45,856 nucleotides of DNA from Desulfuromonas sp. (GCA_002869725.1 PKTY01000317.1:1-45856), one strand, 5' to 3'; positions 9,328-19,637 are shown, counted from the first letter of the stretch. The notes: generated from the sequence alone by a model not told the origin. Numbers and translations are program-made.

Positions 9328-10417
9328 TCAGCGCAGCAGATAGGCCTCGATGAAACCGTCAAGGTCGCCGTCGAGCACTCCATCAGCATTGCCGACTTCA
9401 TGACCTGTACGGTGATCCTTGACCATCCGGTAGGGATGGAGGACATAGGAGCGGATCTGGCTTCCCCAGGCAATCTCCTTCTTTTCGCCAGCCAGAGCTT
9501 CGGCTTCGCTCTCCTTCTTTTCCATCTCCAGTTCGTAGATACGGGCTTTGAGCTGCTTCATTGCCACTGCCCGGTTCTTGTGCTGGGAACGTTCATTCTG
9601 GCAGCTGACCACGATTCCGGTCGGAATATGGGTGATGCGGATCGCTGAATCGGTCTTGTTAACATGCTGACCGCCAGCGCCACTGGCTCGATAGGTATCG
9701 ACCTTGAGATCTTTATCCTGGATATCGACCTCGATATCGTCGGAAAGCTCTGGAAAGACAAAGACCGAGCAGAAGGATGTGTGGCGCCGGGCATTGGCAT
9801 CGAAGGGGGAAATACGCACCAGCCGGTGGATCCCCTTCTCCGCCTTCAGGTAACCGTAAGCATAGGGGCCGCTGACCGTAAAAGTCACTCCTTTGGCACC
9901 CGCCTCATCGCCGGGCTGGTACTCGGTGATCTCGGTCTTGAATCCCTTGCGTTCGGCCCAGCGCAGATACATGCGCAACAACATTTCAGCCCAGTCCTGG
10001 GCTTCGGTCCCTCCCGCCCCGGCGTTGATACTGACGATGGCATCGGTAGCGTCGTGCTCACCGGAGAGCATGCGAGCAAACTCCATCTGCTCGACACGAC
10101 GCACCAGGGGAGGAAGCAGGGAGCGAACCTCTTCGAGGGTCTCGCTATCCTCACCCTCGTTGCCAAGTTCGCACAACACCAACAGGTCTTCAAGTTCCCG
10201 GTGGGAATCGTCCCAGCCGGCCACCTGATTGTGCAGGGCGGTCCGCTCTTTTAGAACCTCCTGGGCCTTCTCGTTGTCGTTCCAGAATTCCGGGCGGGCA
10301 ACCTCGGCTTCAAGCTCGCTGACCCGCTCACGCCTGGCATCGATGTCAAAGGGACCTCCTCAGCTCGGCGAGCTTTTCCCTTAGATTTTCCAGTAATTCG
10401 ATCTCTTCGCGAAACAT
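9328..10417 (-). CDS. prfB: Peptide chain release factor 2 with programmed +1 frameshift
   Basis: RF2 ends translation at UGA and UAA codons. The gene is read in two frames. A 23-codon first part starts at the ATG at 10417 ([16 protein letters not shown]...), runs to CTT TGA at 10351-10346, and then shifts forward by one base into the long frame that ends at 9328. The joined product has 362 residues, as expected for RF2. The tripeptide SPF, which marks UGA specificity, is in [16 protein letters not shown]. The peptidyl-tRNA hydrolysis motif is in [13 protein letters not shown]. The in-frame UGA is a sensor: plentiful RF2 stops there, scarce RF2 lets the ribosome shift, so RF2 controls its own level. 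Confidence 0.97.
10345..10360 (-). promoter_or_regulatory. Programmed +1 ribosomal frameshift site of prfB
   Basis: Read on the minus strand the site is AGGAGG TCC CTT TGA C. The internal Shine-Dalgarno-like AGGAGG (10360-10355) sits 3 bases before the slippery CTT codon, and the UGA stop is followed by C. This is the classical bacterial RF2 shift element. CTT is read, one T is skipped, and reading resumes at GAC. Confidence 0.97.
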
Positions 10418-10553
10418 AAAGGCACCTTTGAAGTTAAAAGTTGAACGGGAGATTATACCCGCCCACCAAGGGGCAAACAAGGGGAGATTAAAGATATTGG
10501 TCGTTTTTTCACTGCAACCAAAGGCCGTTGCTGCAACGCCTCGAAACGGTCTG

Positions 10554-12068
10554 TCACAACCGCCGCCGGGTCTGCCAGAGCCACAGAAGACTGACCAGTA
10601 CAAACAGCAGCGGGATCGCATCACCGGTTCGGGCATAGAAGCCGGGAGAAGCACCGAGACCGACCCGGCTGGACAGAACGGCTTCTTCAAACAGCGCCGT
10701 TCGTCGAGTGATTTCTCCAGACGGGGCGATAAAAGCCGAGATCCCGGTGTTGGCCGCCCGCGCCACCCAGACCCGGTTCTCGATGGCCCGAAAGCGAGCC
10801 ATGGCGAGATGCTGCTCCGGAGCCGAGGACCGACCGAACCAGGCATCGTTGGTGATATTGACCAGCAGATCGCTCCCCTGGCGCACATAGCTTCTGGCCA
10901 ATTCCGGAAAAATCACCTCATAGCAGATCAGCACCCCGAGTTGATGACTACCTAGGGGCAGCGGCCTGATTTCTCCGGGAGAAAAATCGCCGATACCGAC
11001 CACCAACTTATCGACAAACGGCAGCAGCCAATCGAGTGGTACATATTCACCGAAGGGGACCAGGTGGATCTTGTCGCTGCGGCCGGTCAGACGCCCGCGA
11101 CTGTCAAGAAGAAAGGCGCTATTGAGAAAGCGTATCTGCCCATCGGCCTGCCGATAGGCCGGGCTGCCAAACAGCAGCGAGCTGCCGCTCTCAATCGCCA
11201 GGCTGTCGACCTGTCGACTCAGGGGACCGCCATCCTGGTAGTAGAAAGGGGTCGCCGCTTCCGGCCAGACCAACAGATCGCTGCCCCCCGCCGTCACTAC
11301 CGATCGGGACAGCCGCTTATAGTTGTCGAGAGTCTGCTGCAGAAAGGCCGGGCTCCATTTCAAGTCCTGAGGGACATTCCCCTGCACCAGCCCGACATTG
11401 AGAGAAGGGCGTTCGACCGGCTTTTCGGTGAGACGCCAATGACCGTAGCCGAGATTGGCAGCCAGCAGCAGACCGAACACCAACATGGCAATAATCGGAG
11501 CCCTCTGGCCCTGCGCATCTCGCAGGGCCAGCCAGCACTCTGCAACAACCGTATTGCTCAGGATCAGCAGGTAGCCAATACCATAGACGCCGAACAGATC
11601 GGCCGACTGAATCACCGGCAGCCACGCCTGCTGGGAATAACCAAGGCTCGCCCAGGGAAAACCGGTCAGCACAATCGCTCTGAGCAATTCCAGAGCCACC
11701 CACAGCACCGGCAGGGTCAGGACGTAAGAGTAGCCGCATACTTCGCGCAACCGGCAGGCGCCCCAGGTGGCGCATCCCCAGAACAGAGCCAGATAGGCGA
11801 CCAGCAGCAGATAGGCCGCCAGCGACACCACCAACGGCAGTCGCCCGTAGGTGGTCATCACGATATTGAGCCAGTAGAGAACTGCGGCGAAGAAGAAAAA
11901 ACCAGCGACAAAACCGCTCTTGAACGGCCGGTGGCGCATGACCACGACCAACGGGGCCAGCCCGAACCAGGCCAACAGCGGCAGGTCGGGGGCGGGGAAG
12001 GCCATTGCCGTGAGCAGGCCGGCGAGGGCTGCCGGGACAAGCAGAGCGAAGGGAGGCAGTCGGCGCAT
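10554..12068 (-). CDS. lnt: Apolipoprotein N-acyltransferase Lnt
   Basis: Lnt adds the third acyl chain to the N-terminal cysteine of lipoproteins on the periplasmic side of the inner membrane, the last step of lipoprotein maturation. The 504-residue protein has several N-terminal membrane helices (about residues 8-205), a nitrilase-fold domain (about 222-470) and one C-terminal helix. The catalytic triad is visible as E270 (LLVWPEAATPF), K333 (DKIHLVPFGEYVP) and C382 (GVLICYEVIFPEL). It starts 5 bases after corC, as in the E. coli ybeZ-ybeY-ybeX-lnt cluster. Lgt, an earlier enzyme of the same pathway, is encoded at 39554. Confidence 0.97.
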   Translation of the reverse strand: MRRLPPFALLVPAALAGLLTAMAFPAPDLPLLAWFGLAPLVVVMRHRPFKSGFVAGFFFFAAVLYWLNIVMTTYGRLPLVVSLAAYLLLVAYLALFWGCATWGACRLREVCGYSYVLTLPVLWVALELLRAIVLTGFPWASLGYSQQAWLPVIQSADLFGVYGIGYLLILSNTVVAECWLALRDAQGQRAPIIAMLVFGLLLAANLGYGHWRLTEKPVERPSLNVGLVQGNVPQDLKWSPAFLQQTLDNYKRLSRSVVTAGGSDLLVWPEAATPFYYQDGGPLSRQVDSLAIESGSSLLFGSPAYRQADGQIRFLNSAFLLDSRGRLTGRSDKIHLVPFGEYVPLDWLLPFVDKLVVGIGDFSPGEIRPLPLGSHQLGVLICYEVIFPELARSYVRQGSDLLVNITNDAWFGRSSAPEQHLAMARFRAIENRVWVARAANTGISAFIAPSGEITRRTALFEEAVLSSRVGLGASPGFYARTGDAIPLLFVLVSLLWLWQTRRRL

Positions 12069-12073
12069 AGGCG

Positions 12074-12931
12074 CTAACTGGTTCCGGAGCTATCAGCGGC
12101 CTGCTCTCTCCAGACCCGCACCTTGCGCACCTTGCGTTCGTCCGATTCGACCACCATCAAGGACAAACCACCCGCCTGGACCGTCTCTCCGGCTTTCGGC
12201 ACATGGCCCAGCAGGTGAAACAGGTAACCACCGACCGTATCGAACTTCTCTCTGGCAATCTCTATACCGAAAAATTCTTCAAGGTCTTCGACGTTGATGC
12301 GGGCATCGACCAGCAGTGATCCATCTTCCTGCGGCTGGGTCCAGTCTTCCTCGAGATCGTATTCATCCTGAATGTCGCCGACAATCTCCTCAAGCAGATC
12401 CTCGATGGTGATCAACCCGGATGTCCCACCATACTCATCGACGGCAATGGCGATATGCACCCGCTTGGTCCGAAAATCGACCAGCAACGCCTCGATGCGT
12501 TTGGTCTCGGGAATAAACTGCGGGGTGCGCATGACCTGGCCGAGCTGCAGGTCATCGAGACTTTCCCCCCAGTAGCGCAGCAGATCCTTGGCGTAAACTA
12601 CTCCGACAATGCGATCGGTGGTCCCCTCGAACACCGGGATCCTTGAATGTCCGGACTTTAGGATCAACTCAAGGATGTGGCGGGCGCCGCTCTCGACCGA
12701 GCAACAGACCATGTCCATACGCGGCACCATGACCTCCCGCACGACAGTGTCGCCGAACTCGAAGATCGACTGCAGCATATCGCCTTCGGCTTCGTTGAGT
12801 ATCCCTTGCTCCTCGGAACTGTTGATCGCTTCCTGCAACTCTTTCTCCGTGAGCGCACGGCGTTTGCCAGGGAGCAGACGTTTGAGGCTTTCGATCAGGG
12901 AACCCTGCTCCCCGTTGCTGTCATCATCCAC
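12074..12931 (-). CDS. CorC/HlyC-family CBS-pair protein (YbeX type)
   Basis: A 285-residue soluble protein with a short N-terminal helical region, two CBS domains (about residues 70-190; the first begins TVVREVMVPRMDMV) and a C-terminal CorC_HlyC domain (about 205-280). This architecture equals YbeX/CorC, linked to magnesium/cobalt homeostasis and, in E. coli, to ribosome and rRNA health; the molecular role is not settled. The start is a GTG at 12931 with a strong AAGGAGG site 10 bases upstream. The neighbouring ybeY, phoH and lnt genes make the YbeX assignment more likely than the membrane-anchored hemolysin relatives. Confidence 0.92.
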   Translation of the reverse strand: MDDDSNGEQGSLIESLKRLLPGKRRALTEKELQEAINSSEEQGILNEAEGDMLQSIFEFGDTVVREVMVPRMDMVCCSVESGARHILELILKSGHSRIPVFEGTTDRIVGVVYAKDLLRYWGESLDDLQLGQVMRTPQFIPETKRIEALLVDFRTKRVHIAIAVDEYGGTSGLITIEDLLEEIVGDIQDEYDLEEDWTQPQEDGSLLVDARINVEDLEEFFGIEIAREKFDTVGGYLFHLLGHVPKAGETVQAGGLSLMVVESDERKVRKVRVWREQAADSSGTS

Positions 12932-13014
12932 CTGCGAGCTACCTCCTTGCCATTAAAAAAGGATGGCGATACGTTATGCAACCCTCTCAGTGTGAGGTTT
13001 TATGCAAAAGCATT

Positions 13015-13470
13015 TTAAGAGACCATCTGGCTGCGCACCAGGGCGAACAACTCCTGTTCCCGTTGCTCCATAAGCCGGGCTTCCTCCTCGGTCCCCCGTT
13101 CATGGTCGTAACCAAGCAGATGCAGAATGCCATGCAGCAGCAGAAAACAGATCTCCTGGTCGACAGCGATCCCCGCCTCGGCCGCATCCCTGGCGGCAGT
13201 CTCCGCAGAAATCACCACATCACCGAGCAGATCGGGCTGGACACCGGCTCCCGCCCCTTCCTGCATGGCAAAGGAGATCACGTTGGTCGGCCGGTCCTTG
13301 CCGAGATAATCACGATTCAGTTCACGGATCTGTGCGTCGTCGACAATCAGCACCGACAAGCGCGCCTCAGGACATCCCGAGGCGCTTAAGATCGTCCGTG
13401 CTGCCTTTCGCAGCGGGCGTTTCAGCAGTCTGACTTTCCTTTGCTGGTTTTCGATCGCTATCTTCAGCAT
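13015..13470 (-). CDS. ybeY: Endoribonuclease YbeY, rRNA maturation factor
   Basis: YbeY is a zinc-dependent single-strand endoribonuclease needed for 16S rRNA 3'-end maturation and 70S quality control. The 151-residue protein carries the zinc motif as H113, H117 and H123 in HGILHLLGYDHERG, and the conserved GKDRPTNVISF segment. The start at 13470 fits the family N-terminus, so the first 104 bases overlap the end of the 7TM-HD gene in another frame. It is followed by an 83-base gap before corC, with no clear terminator in it. Confidence 0.95.
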   Translation of the reverse strand: MLKIAIENQQRKVRLLKRPLRKAARTILSASGCPEARLSVLIVDDAQIRELNRDYLGKDRPTNVISFAMQEGAGAGVQPDLLGDVVISAETAARDAAEAGIAVDQEICFLLLHGILHLLGYDHERGTEEEARLMEQREQELFALVRSQMVS

Positions 13471-15736
13471 CTTTTTTTGAAAGCCTTTCCAGATTTCTTT
13501 CCTTGCTGACCGGCTCCGGGTAGTCGATACGGTGGTGGAAAATGCCGGCCAGAATCCGATTGAAGCTCTTGGCGATATTGTGCAGATCCTTGAGAGTCAG
13601 TTCGCATTCGTCGAGCTGACCATCGATGAAGATGTTGTTGATGATCTTTTGCACCATCCCCTGCACCCGGGCCTGAGTCGGATCAGTCAGGGTCCGGCTG
13701 GCCGCCTCGACAGCATCGGCCAGCATAATCAGCGCCGCCTCACGGGTCTGTGGTTTGGGCCCGGGGTAACGGTAGTCGCGCTCATCAACCTGTTGCACCC
13801 CCGGATCGGCCTTGCTCTTGGCCCGGTCGTAAAAGAACTTCATCAGGCTGGTGCCATGGTGTTGGCGAATGATGTCGATCTGCAGTTGGCCGAGACGGTG
13901 CTCACGCGCCATCTCCACCCCATCTTTGACATGGGCCATGAGGATCAGGGCACTCATCGAGGGTGCCAACTTGTCGTGACGATTCTCCTGGGCCCCAACA
14001 TTCTCGATGAAATAGAGCGGTTTTCTGATCTTGCCGACATCGTGATAGTAGGCGGCCACCAGCACGGTCAGAGAGTTGACGCCGATCGCCTCGGCCGCCG
14101 CCTCGGCTAGGTTGCCGACGATGATCGAATGGTGATAAGTCCCCGGAGCCTGCACCATCAGTTCGCGCAGCAGGGGGTTGTTCATGTTGGCCAGCTCCAG
14201 CAGCTTGAGATTGGTCGAATAGCGGAACAGCGATTCCACCAACGGGATAATCCCGATCACCATGACTGCCGTGATCATCCCCCCAGCCAGGCTCAGGCTA
14301 AGCTTGTAGACCAACTGAAGATCGAGCGGCTTGCTGGTCATCAGGTGCAGGGAAAAGACGATCAGGAAATTGAACAGCCCAACCCGCAGACCAGCCCGAT
14401 ACAGGGAAGATCGCTCGGCGAGGTGCTTGACCCAATGCGCGGCAGCCAGCCCACTGACCAGCGAGAAGACCAGAATGGTAAAACTGCCGCCAAACAGGAA
14501 TCCGGCAACGACAGCCGTCACCACGGCAAACACCATGGCGAATTCCGAATTCAGAACAATCCGCACCAGCATGGTGCCGACCGCAAAGGGGAAAGCATAG
14601 TAGTAAACACTCTGCTCAATGTAAGCGAACGTCGAGCCCAACGCCGCAGCAATCAGAATCGCCACCTTGAGCAGGACGACCAGCCCGACAAAGGTGCTGG
14701 ACAGAAACAGCAGGTCGCGATTGGACGGGCGGTACTTGCGTATATTGCTCACGGCAAAACGGTGACTAATGAACACCAGCAAGAACAGCGAACCGAGCAG
14801 GCCGAAGGCTTTGCGCCAGAAATCTTCAGGTTGTTCATCACGCTTGAGCGCATCAAGTTTCTGCGCCTGGCTGGCACTGATACGATCCCCCTCGCGAACG
14901 ATCATCTCACCCTTCTTGACCTGAGTCAGCACCGGCTGGACAGACTCTCGGGCGGTTTGCCTGCGCCGCTCGGTCTCGCTCTGGTTGAAGGAGATGTTCG
15001 GTCGTAACAGGGGGAGCAGCAGCTCTTCGAGAACCTGTCGCTGAGCCTGGGTCCAGTCATCCGCAGCCAGCTCCTGGCGAACCAGATCCTGGAGGTCACC
15101 AAGGCTGATCACCCTCGACTGTTCACTGTCAGCAACCTCCGTCTGGTTGTCGAGACTGCGGAAGACCACCCCGTGCAGGCGGTCGGCCTCGAACAGCTTG
15201 AGGTTGCCGGCCACCCGCTGCCGGTAGATCCGGTGCAGGATCTGTTCAACCTGGGACTGAATATCTGGACGCCGGACCAGCTCAAGCAGGGTTGAGAGCC
15301 GTCTGGCGCTGAACTTGAAACCGAGATTGGTCTCCAGTTCCGACAACAGCCTGGCCGGCTCCAGTCGGGCGGTTGCGTCGCGGGCCAGGTAATCGAACAG
15401 GGGAGTAATGCGCGCAGTGATGGTGCGGTGGGCCAATGGGTCGAAATCGTAGAGCAGCGGGACCGTCTCAACCGCCGCAACCTGCTTTTTCGCGGTCAGT
15501 TCATCGTCAGGAATCAGCAGATCGGAAGACGCCTTGATGTCCCGCGGGGCAATATCGCCGGCCGTGAAATCGACTGGAGTCAACGTCCCTTTCGGAACAA
15601 TGATGAAGGTCAACAGCAGGACCAGCAGTAACAGCAGCAGTGTGCGTTGCAGACGCTCATCATCCCCGCTCACCTCCCTCGGGGAAAAGAACGAGCGACT
15701 GGTGGTTGTCACCGTTTTTCTAGTCTCCTTGGTCAT
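13367..15736 (-). CDS. 7TM-HD family cyclic dinucleotide phosphodiesterase (PgpH/YqfF type)
   Basis: A 789-residue membrane protein. One N-terminal helix (LLLLLLVLLLTFIIVP) precedes an extracytoplasmic 7TMR-HDED domain (about residues 60-300). Seven membrane helices (about 310-500) and a cytoplasmic HD domain follow. The HD residues are in TYHHSIIVGNLAEAAA and YYHDVGKIRKPLYF, and later HHGTSLMKFFY. Relatives in Listeria and Bacillus hydrolyse cyclic di-AMP; that substrate here is an inference from the family. The last 45 or so residues are a charged, low-complexity tail (KKDAEDSDRKPAKESQTAET) that lies largely over the start of ybeY. It overlaps phoH by 4 bases (ATGA). Confidence 0.92.
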   Translation of the reverse strand: MTKETRKTVTTTSRSFFSPREVSGDDERLQRTLLLLLLVLLLTFIIVPKGTLTPVDFTAGDIAPRDIKASSDLLIPDDELTAKKQVAAVETVPLLYDFDPLAHRTITARITPLFDYLARDATARLEPARLLSELETNLGFKFSARRLSTLLELVRRPDIQSQVEQILHRIYRQRVAGNLKLFEADRLHGVVFRSLDNQTEVADSEQSRVISLGDLQDLVRQELAADDWTQAQRQVLEELLLPLLRPNISFNQSETERRRQTARESVQPVLTQVKKGEMIVREGDRISASQAQKLDALKRDEQPEDFWRKAFGLLGSLFLLVFISHRFAVSNIRKYRPSNRDLLFLSSTFVGLVVLLKVAILIAAALGSTFAYIEQSVYYYAFPFAVGTMLVRIVLNSEFAMVFAVVTAVVAGFLFGGSFTILVFSLVSGLAAAHWVKHLAERSSLYRAGLRVGLFNFLIVFSLHLMTSKPLDLQLVYKLSLSLAGGMITAVMVIGIIPLVESLFRYSTNLKLLELANMNNPLLRELMVQAPGTYHHSIIVGNLAEAAAEAIGVNSLTVLVAAYYHDVGKIRKPLYFIENVGAQENRHDKLAPSMSALILMAHVKDGVEMAREHRLGQLQIDIIRQHHGTSLMKFFYDRAKSKADPGVQQVDERDYRYPGPKPQTREAALIMLADAVEAASRTLTDPTQARVQGMVQKIINNIFIDGQLDECELTLKDLHNIAKSFNRILAGIFHHRIDYPEPVSKERNLERLSKKDAEDSDRKPAKESQTAETPAAKGSTDDLKRLGMS

Positions 15737-16719
15737 GAACTTGACGTCCGGATTCCCTCTGGCGAGCGACGATCATAGGCCTGGACAATCGACTGCACGA
15801 TGGGATGTCGCACCACATCGCGATCGGAAAAACGGACAAAACGCACCCCTTCGACCGTCGACAGGACGTCCATGGCATCGAGCAGTCCGGATGGCTTGTC
15901 GCGGGGCAGGTCAATCTGGGTGACATCTCCGGTAATTACCGCACGGCTACCAAACCCGAGGCGGGTCAGGAACATCTTCATCTGCTCGGTGGTGGTATTC
16001 TGCGCTTCATCGAGAATTACGAAAGCGTCGTTGAGAGTCCGGCCGCGCATGAAGGCGAGAGGAGCGACCTCGATAACCTGTTGATCGATCAGCGACTGGC
16101 CCTTTTCGAAGTCCATCAGGTCATAGAGAGCATCGTAGAGGGGACGCAGGTAAGGATTAACCTTCTCGGCAAGATCGCCAGGCAGGAACCCGAGCTTTTC
16201 ACCGGCCTCAACGGCAGGCCGAACCAGAACGATCCGCCGAATCTGCTTTTTGGCGAACATGGCCACGGCCATAGCCATGGCCAGATAGGTCTTGCCGGTA
16301 CCCGCCGGACCGATTCCGAACACCACATCCTTGTCGCGCATGGCGTCGACATAGGCCTTCTGAGCAAGGGACTTGGGGGCCACGGTCTTGCCACGGCTGG
16401 AGACCACCACAGTATCGAGGAACACGTCTTTGAGACTGGCAGTGATCTCGGAATGAAGAATCCGCCCAGCGTACTCAATGTCGGCCGAGCGTAGAGGAAA
16501 ACCGGCCGCCAGCAAGCTGGTGAGTTCATCGAGAATCCGACAGGTCAGTTCAACCTGCGAACCGGAGCCTTCGACCAGGGCCGTCCCCCCCTTGGAGCTG
16601 AGTCGGGCCCCGGTCAGACGTTCGATCTGGCGCAGGTGACGATTCTGCTGGCCGAACAAGGCATGGGCCAGAGCCGGATTGTCCGGCACGAAGTTTTGTT
16701 GCTGCAGGTTGTCGTCCAA
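15733..16719 (-). CDS. ybeZ: PhoH-like ATPase (YbeZ)
   Basis: A 328-residue cytoplasmic P-loop ATPase of the PhoH/YbeZ family, the usual partner of YbeY in RNA metabolism. An N-terminal KH-like region (about residues 25-65, HLRQIERLTGARL) comes first. The Walker A motif is GPAGTGKT at 137-144 and Walker B is in AFVILDEAQNTT, followed by MFLTRLGFGSRAVITGDVTQ. The start is a TTG at 16719, preceded by AAGG, and no ATG lies nearby. It heads the phoH-pgpH-ybeY-corC-lnt run and is transcribed away from eno. On the minus strand TATGAT at 16739-16734 could be its -10 element, but no good -35 goes with it. Confidence 0.94.
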   Translation of the reverse strand: MDDNLQQQNFVPDNPALAHALFGQQNRHLRQIERLTGARLSSKGGTALVEGSGSQVELTCRILDELTSLLAAGFPLRSADIEYAGRILHSEITASLKDVFLDTVVVSSRGKTVAPKSLAQKAYVDAMRDKDVVFGIGPAGTGKTYLAMAMAVAMFAKKQIRRIVLVRPAVEAGEKLGFLPGDLAEKVNPYLRPLYDALYDLMDFEKGQSLIDQQVIEVAPLAFMRGRTLNDAFVILDEAQNTTTEQMKMFLTRLGFGSRAVITGDVTQIDLPRDKPSGLLDAMDVLSTVEGVRFVRFSDRDVVRHPIVQSIVQAYDRRSPEGIRTSSS

Positions 16720-16827
16720 AAGGAAACCTTAAGATCATACGAGAGACTGCCGGCATAGATACCATCAAAGCCGTCGAGAAATCAATCCTGTTGACTATTG
16801 ACGCCCGTTCCAGACGGAAATAATGGC

Positions 16828-16855
16828 TTCCAATTTCAGGTCGATGTGCTATAAA
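16828..16855 (+). promoter_or_regulatory. Probable extended -10 promoter for eno
   Basis: TGCTATAAA (16847-16855) is an extended -10 element, with TG one base before the hexamer TATAAA. A weak -35 TTCCAA (16828-16833) stands 16 bases upstream. It lies about 60 bases before the eno start. A second, weaker pair, TTGACG (16798) and AATAAT (16819), has a 15-base spacer and may act as an alternative. Confidence 0.5.
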
Positions 16856-16873
16856 AAAGAGCTCGACAGCTGA

Positions 16874-18202
<1,329 letters not shown>

Positions 18203-18238
18203 CGACCACCGACAGCAGCATCTACACGTTCTGACCGC

Positions 18239-18273
18239 AAGGCCCGCCGGATCTCCCCGGCGGGCCTTGGCTT
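18239..18273 (+). terminator. Rho-independent terminator after eno
   Basis: A perfect 12-base-pair stem, AAGGCCCGCCGG with CCGGCGGGCCTT, encloses the 6-base loop ATCTCC (18251-18256) and is followed by GGCTTT. The T-run is short but the stem is very stable. It lies between eno and the convergent zinc-ribbon gene and may stop transcription from both sides. Confidence 0.85.
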
Positions 18274-18282
18274 TGAGCGAGA

Positions 18283-18579
18283 CTATTCTTGCGAACGAAA
18301 CCAGCGGTCAAACCAGGTGCGATGATCCTTCTCGGAGAGAATCTTCAGATCGTTGGGCCCCAGCCACACCCCCCCGCACCCGGGGCACTTGTCGAGGGGA
18401 ACGTCCCGAAACTCCATCGGCTGGATCGGCTCGCCGCACTTCGGACAACGGTTTTTACAAAACTTACGGATCAACTTTTCGTGGGTCTGCTGCTGAATCC
18501 GCTCGATCAACGCCTTGTCCAGTTCATAAAAATACTGATTCTCCAAGGCTTTCTTGCGCTCTTCCCATGCATCCGCCAT
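18283..18579 (-). CDS. Small TFIIB-type zinc-ribbon protein
   Basis: A 98-residue protein with an N-terminal helical, charged half (about residues 1-40) and a zinc ribbon with two CxxC knuckles: NRCPKCGEPIQPMEF and KCPGCGGVWLGPNDL (about 44-80). This matches the zf-TFIIB domain family of small bacterial proteins; their function is unknown. A strong ribosome site, GGGAGGTGATGTC, precedes the ATG at 18579. It converges on the eno terminator. Nothing in the context fixes its role. Confidence 0.85.
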   Translation of the reverse strand: MADAWEERKKALENQYFYELDKALIERIQQQTHEKLIRKFCKNRCPKCGEPIQPMEFRDVPLDKCPGCGGVWLGPNDLKILSEKDHRTWFDRWFRSQE

Positions 18580-18658
18580 GACATCACCTCCCTGAAATCA
18601 CAAGCCTTTTATAGATTATAACCGGCCTTAGCGGGACATCAAGGGCGGAACAACCTTC

Positions 18659-19606
18659 TCAGCGATCGAAAAGTCTCAGTTGTCCAGCGCCATAGGCGGC
18701 CCCTTTGCCGATCCCGCACAGAGTCGCCAGAGCGACAATCCAGCCGAGCTGCGCATTATCGGGCCCTTCGACGGTCAGATGCCCGGTGACTCCGCCGACA
18801 GGGTCATGGTCTTCACCGAGCTGACGCCAATCGTGCCAGTTCCAGCCGGAGTCGACTTCAGCGACCCGGCTCGCAGCATCGAGCAACCAGCCGGCCTCAT
18901 CAGCCAGTTCCAAACCGCAACAGGCGTAGAGCAGGGAGCTTACCCGACGCAGCATAAACGGAAAAAGCTGAGTAAATTTTGGCGCCCGCAACAATCGCCC
19001 TCGGTGGAGAAGTCTTGCCGGCGTTATCACTTCGATACGGTATGCCCGGCCAGCAGGGAGGCAGTCCTCCAGCGCACTGTCAATCGTTACGATTTGCGGG
19101 GCCAGCGACTCAAGTGACATCTTCTGCCGCCAGAAGACGCGCTGCTGACCATCCTCGCCGACACTGGCCACCTCGGTCAATTCGAACAAGCCTTCGCCCC
19201 GCGCCAGACCGCTCCGACCGAGGTTCTGCAGACAGAGGATAAAATCAGCCATCAACTGGATGGCACTGCCGAAAAACAGGGTCTCGATAACAAGCCGATC
19301 TCCAGCTTCCAACTTCTGATCAGCGATGCCGTTTGGGTGAACGACAAAGCCGGGCGAAGGTTTCTGGAATCTTTTGACCGCAAACGGATCGGAACTTAGT
19401 GGCGGATCGAACAGGCGCCTCAAGCGCAGCTCAGGGTCCTCACCCCGTCCCACAAAACCCTGACGGGCCGCCATCATCAAAGGACGACGCAGTCGCAGCA
19501 GATCGCCTTGCAGCAAATCGCAGGGCGACAGAAAGTCGAGGGCGAACCGAACCCGACACAAGTCGGCAGAGTTCAGTGAGGGGGGCCAATCGTTCATCGT
19601 TCTCAT
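18659..19606 (-). CDS. Cas6-family RAMP protein without a CRISPR locus
   Basis: A 315-residue protein (312 from a second ATG at 19597). The C-terminal half fits the CRISPR_Cas6 family: a ferredoxin-like strand region RIEVITPARLLHRGR, then KFTQLFPFMLRRVSSLLY, GGVTGHLTVEG, and a final glycine-rich loop GIGKGAAYGAGQLRL at residues 298-312. Cas6 enzymes cut pre-crRNA at repeats. No repeat array and no other cas gene is visible in this window. The N-terminal half lacks an early histidine of the kind used by many Cas6 proteins; the first histidine is at about residue 90. It is divergent from tgt. It may process another RNA or have lost activity. Family placement is good, function is open. Confidence 0.78.
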   Translation of the reverse strand: MRTMNDWPPSLNSADLCRVRFALDFLSPCDLLQGDLLRLRRPLMMAARQGFVGRGEDPELRLRRLFDPPLSSDPFAVKRFQKPSPGFVVHPNGIADQKLEAGDRLVIETLFFGSAIQLMADFILCLQNLGRSGLARGEGLFELTEVASVGEDGQQRVFWRQKMSLESLAPQIVTIDSALEDCLPAGRAYRIEVITPARLLHRGRLLRAPKFTQLFPFMLRRVSSLLYACCGLELADEAGWLLDAASRVAEVDSGWNWHDWRQLGEDHDPVGGVTGHLTVEGPDNAQLGWIVALATLCGIGKGAAYGAGQLRLFDR

Positions 19607-19637
19607 TGCGACACGACGCTGTTTCTGTTAGAGTCCC

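Noticed and set aside
9328-10417. prfB as a frameshifted pseudogene or sequencing error
   Set aside because: The break lies exactly at the known CTT TGA C shift site with AGGAGG before it, and the rest of the gene is intact.
11064-12077. A 337-codon open frame on the plus strand across lnt, rich in Gln and Arg
   Set aside because: It is antisense to lnt, of low complexity and without domain signature; a codon-bias artefact.
12932-13014. A terminator between ybeY and corC
   Set aside because: Only a short imperfect stem (CCTC/GAGG) is present, and its T-run is on the plus strand, opposite to the genes.
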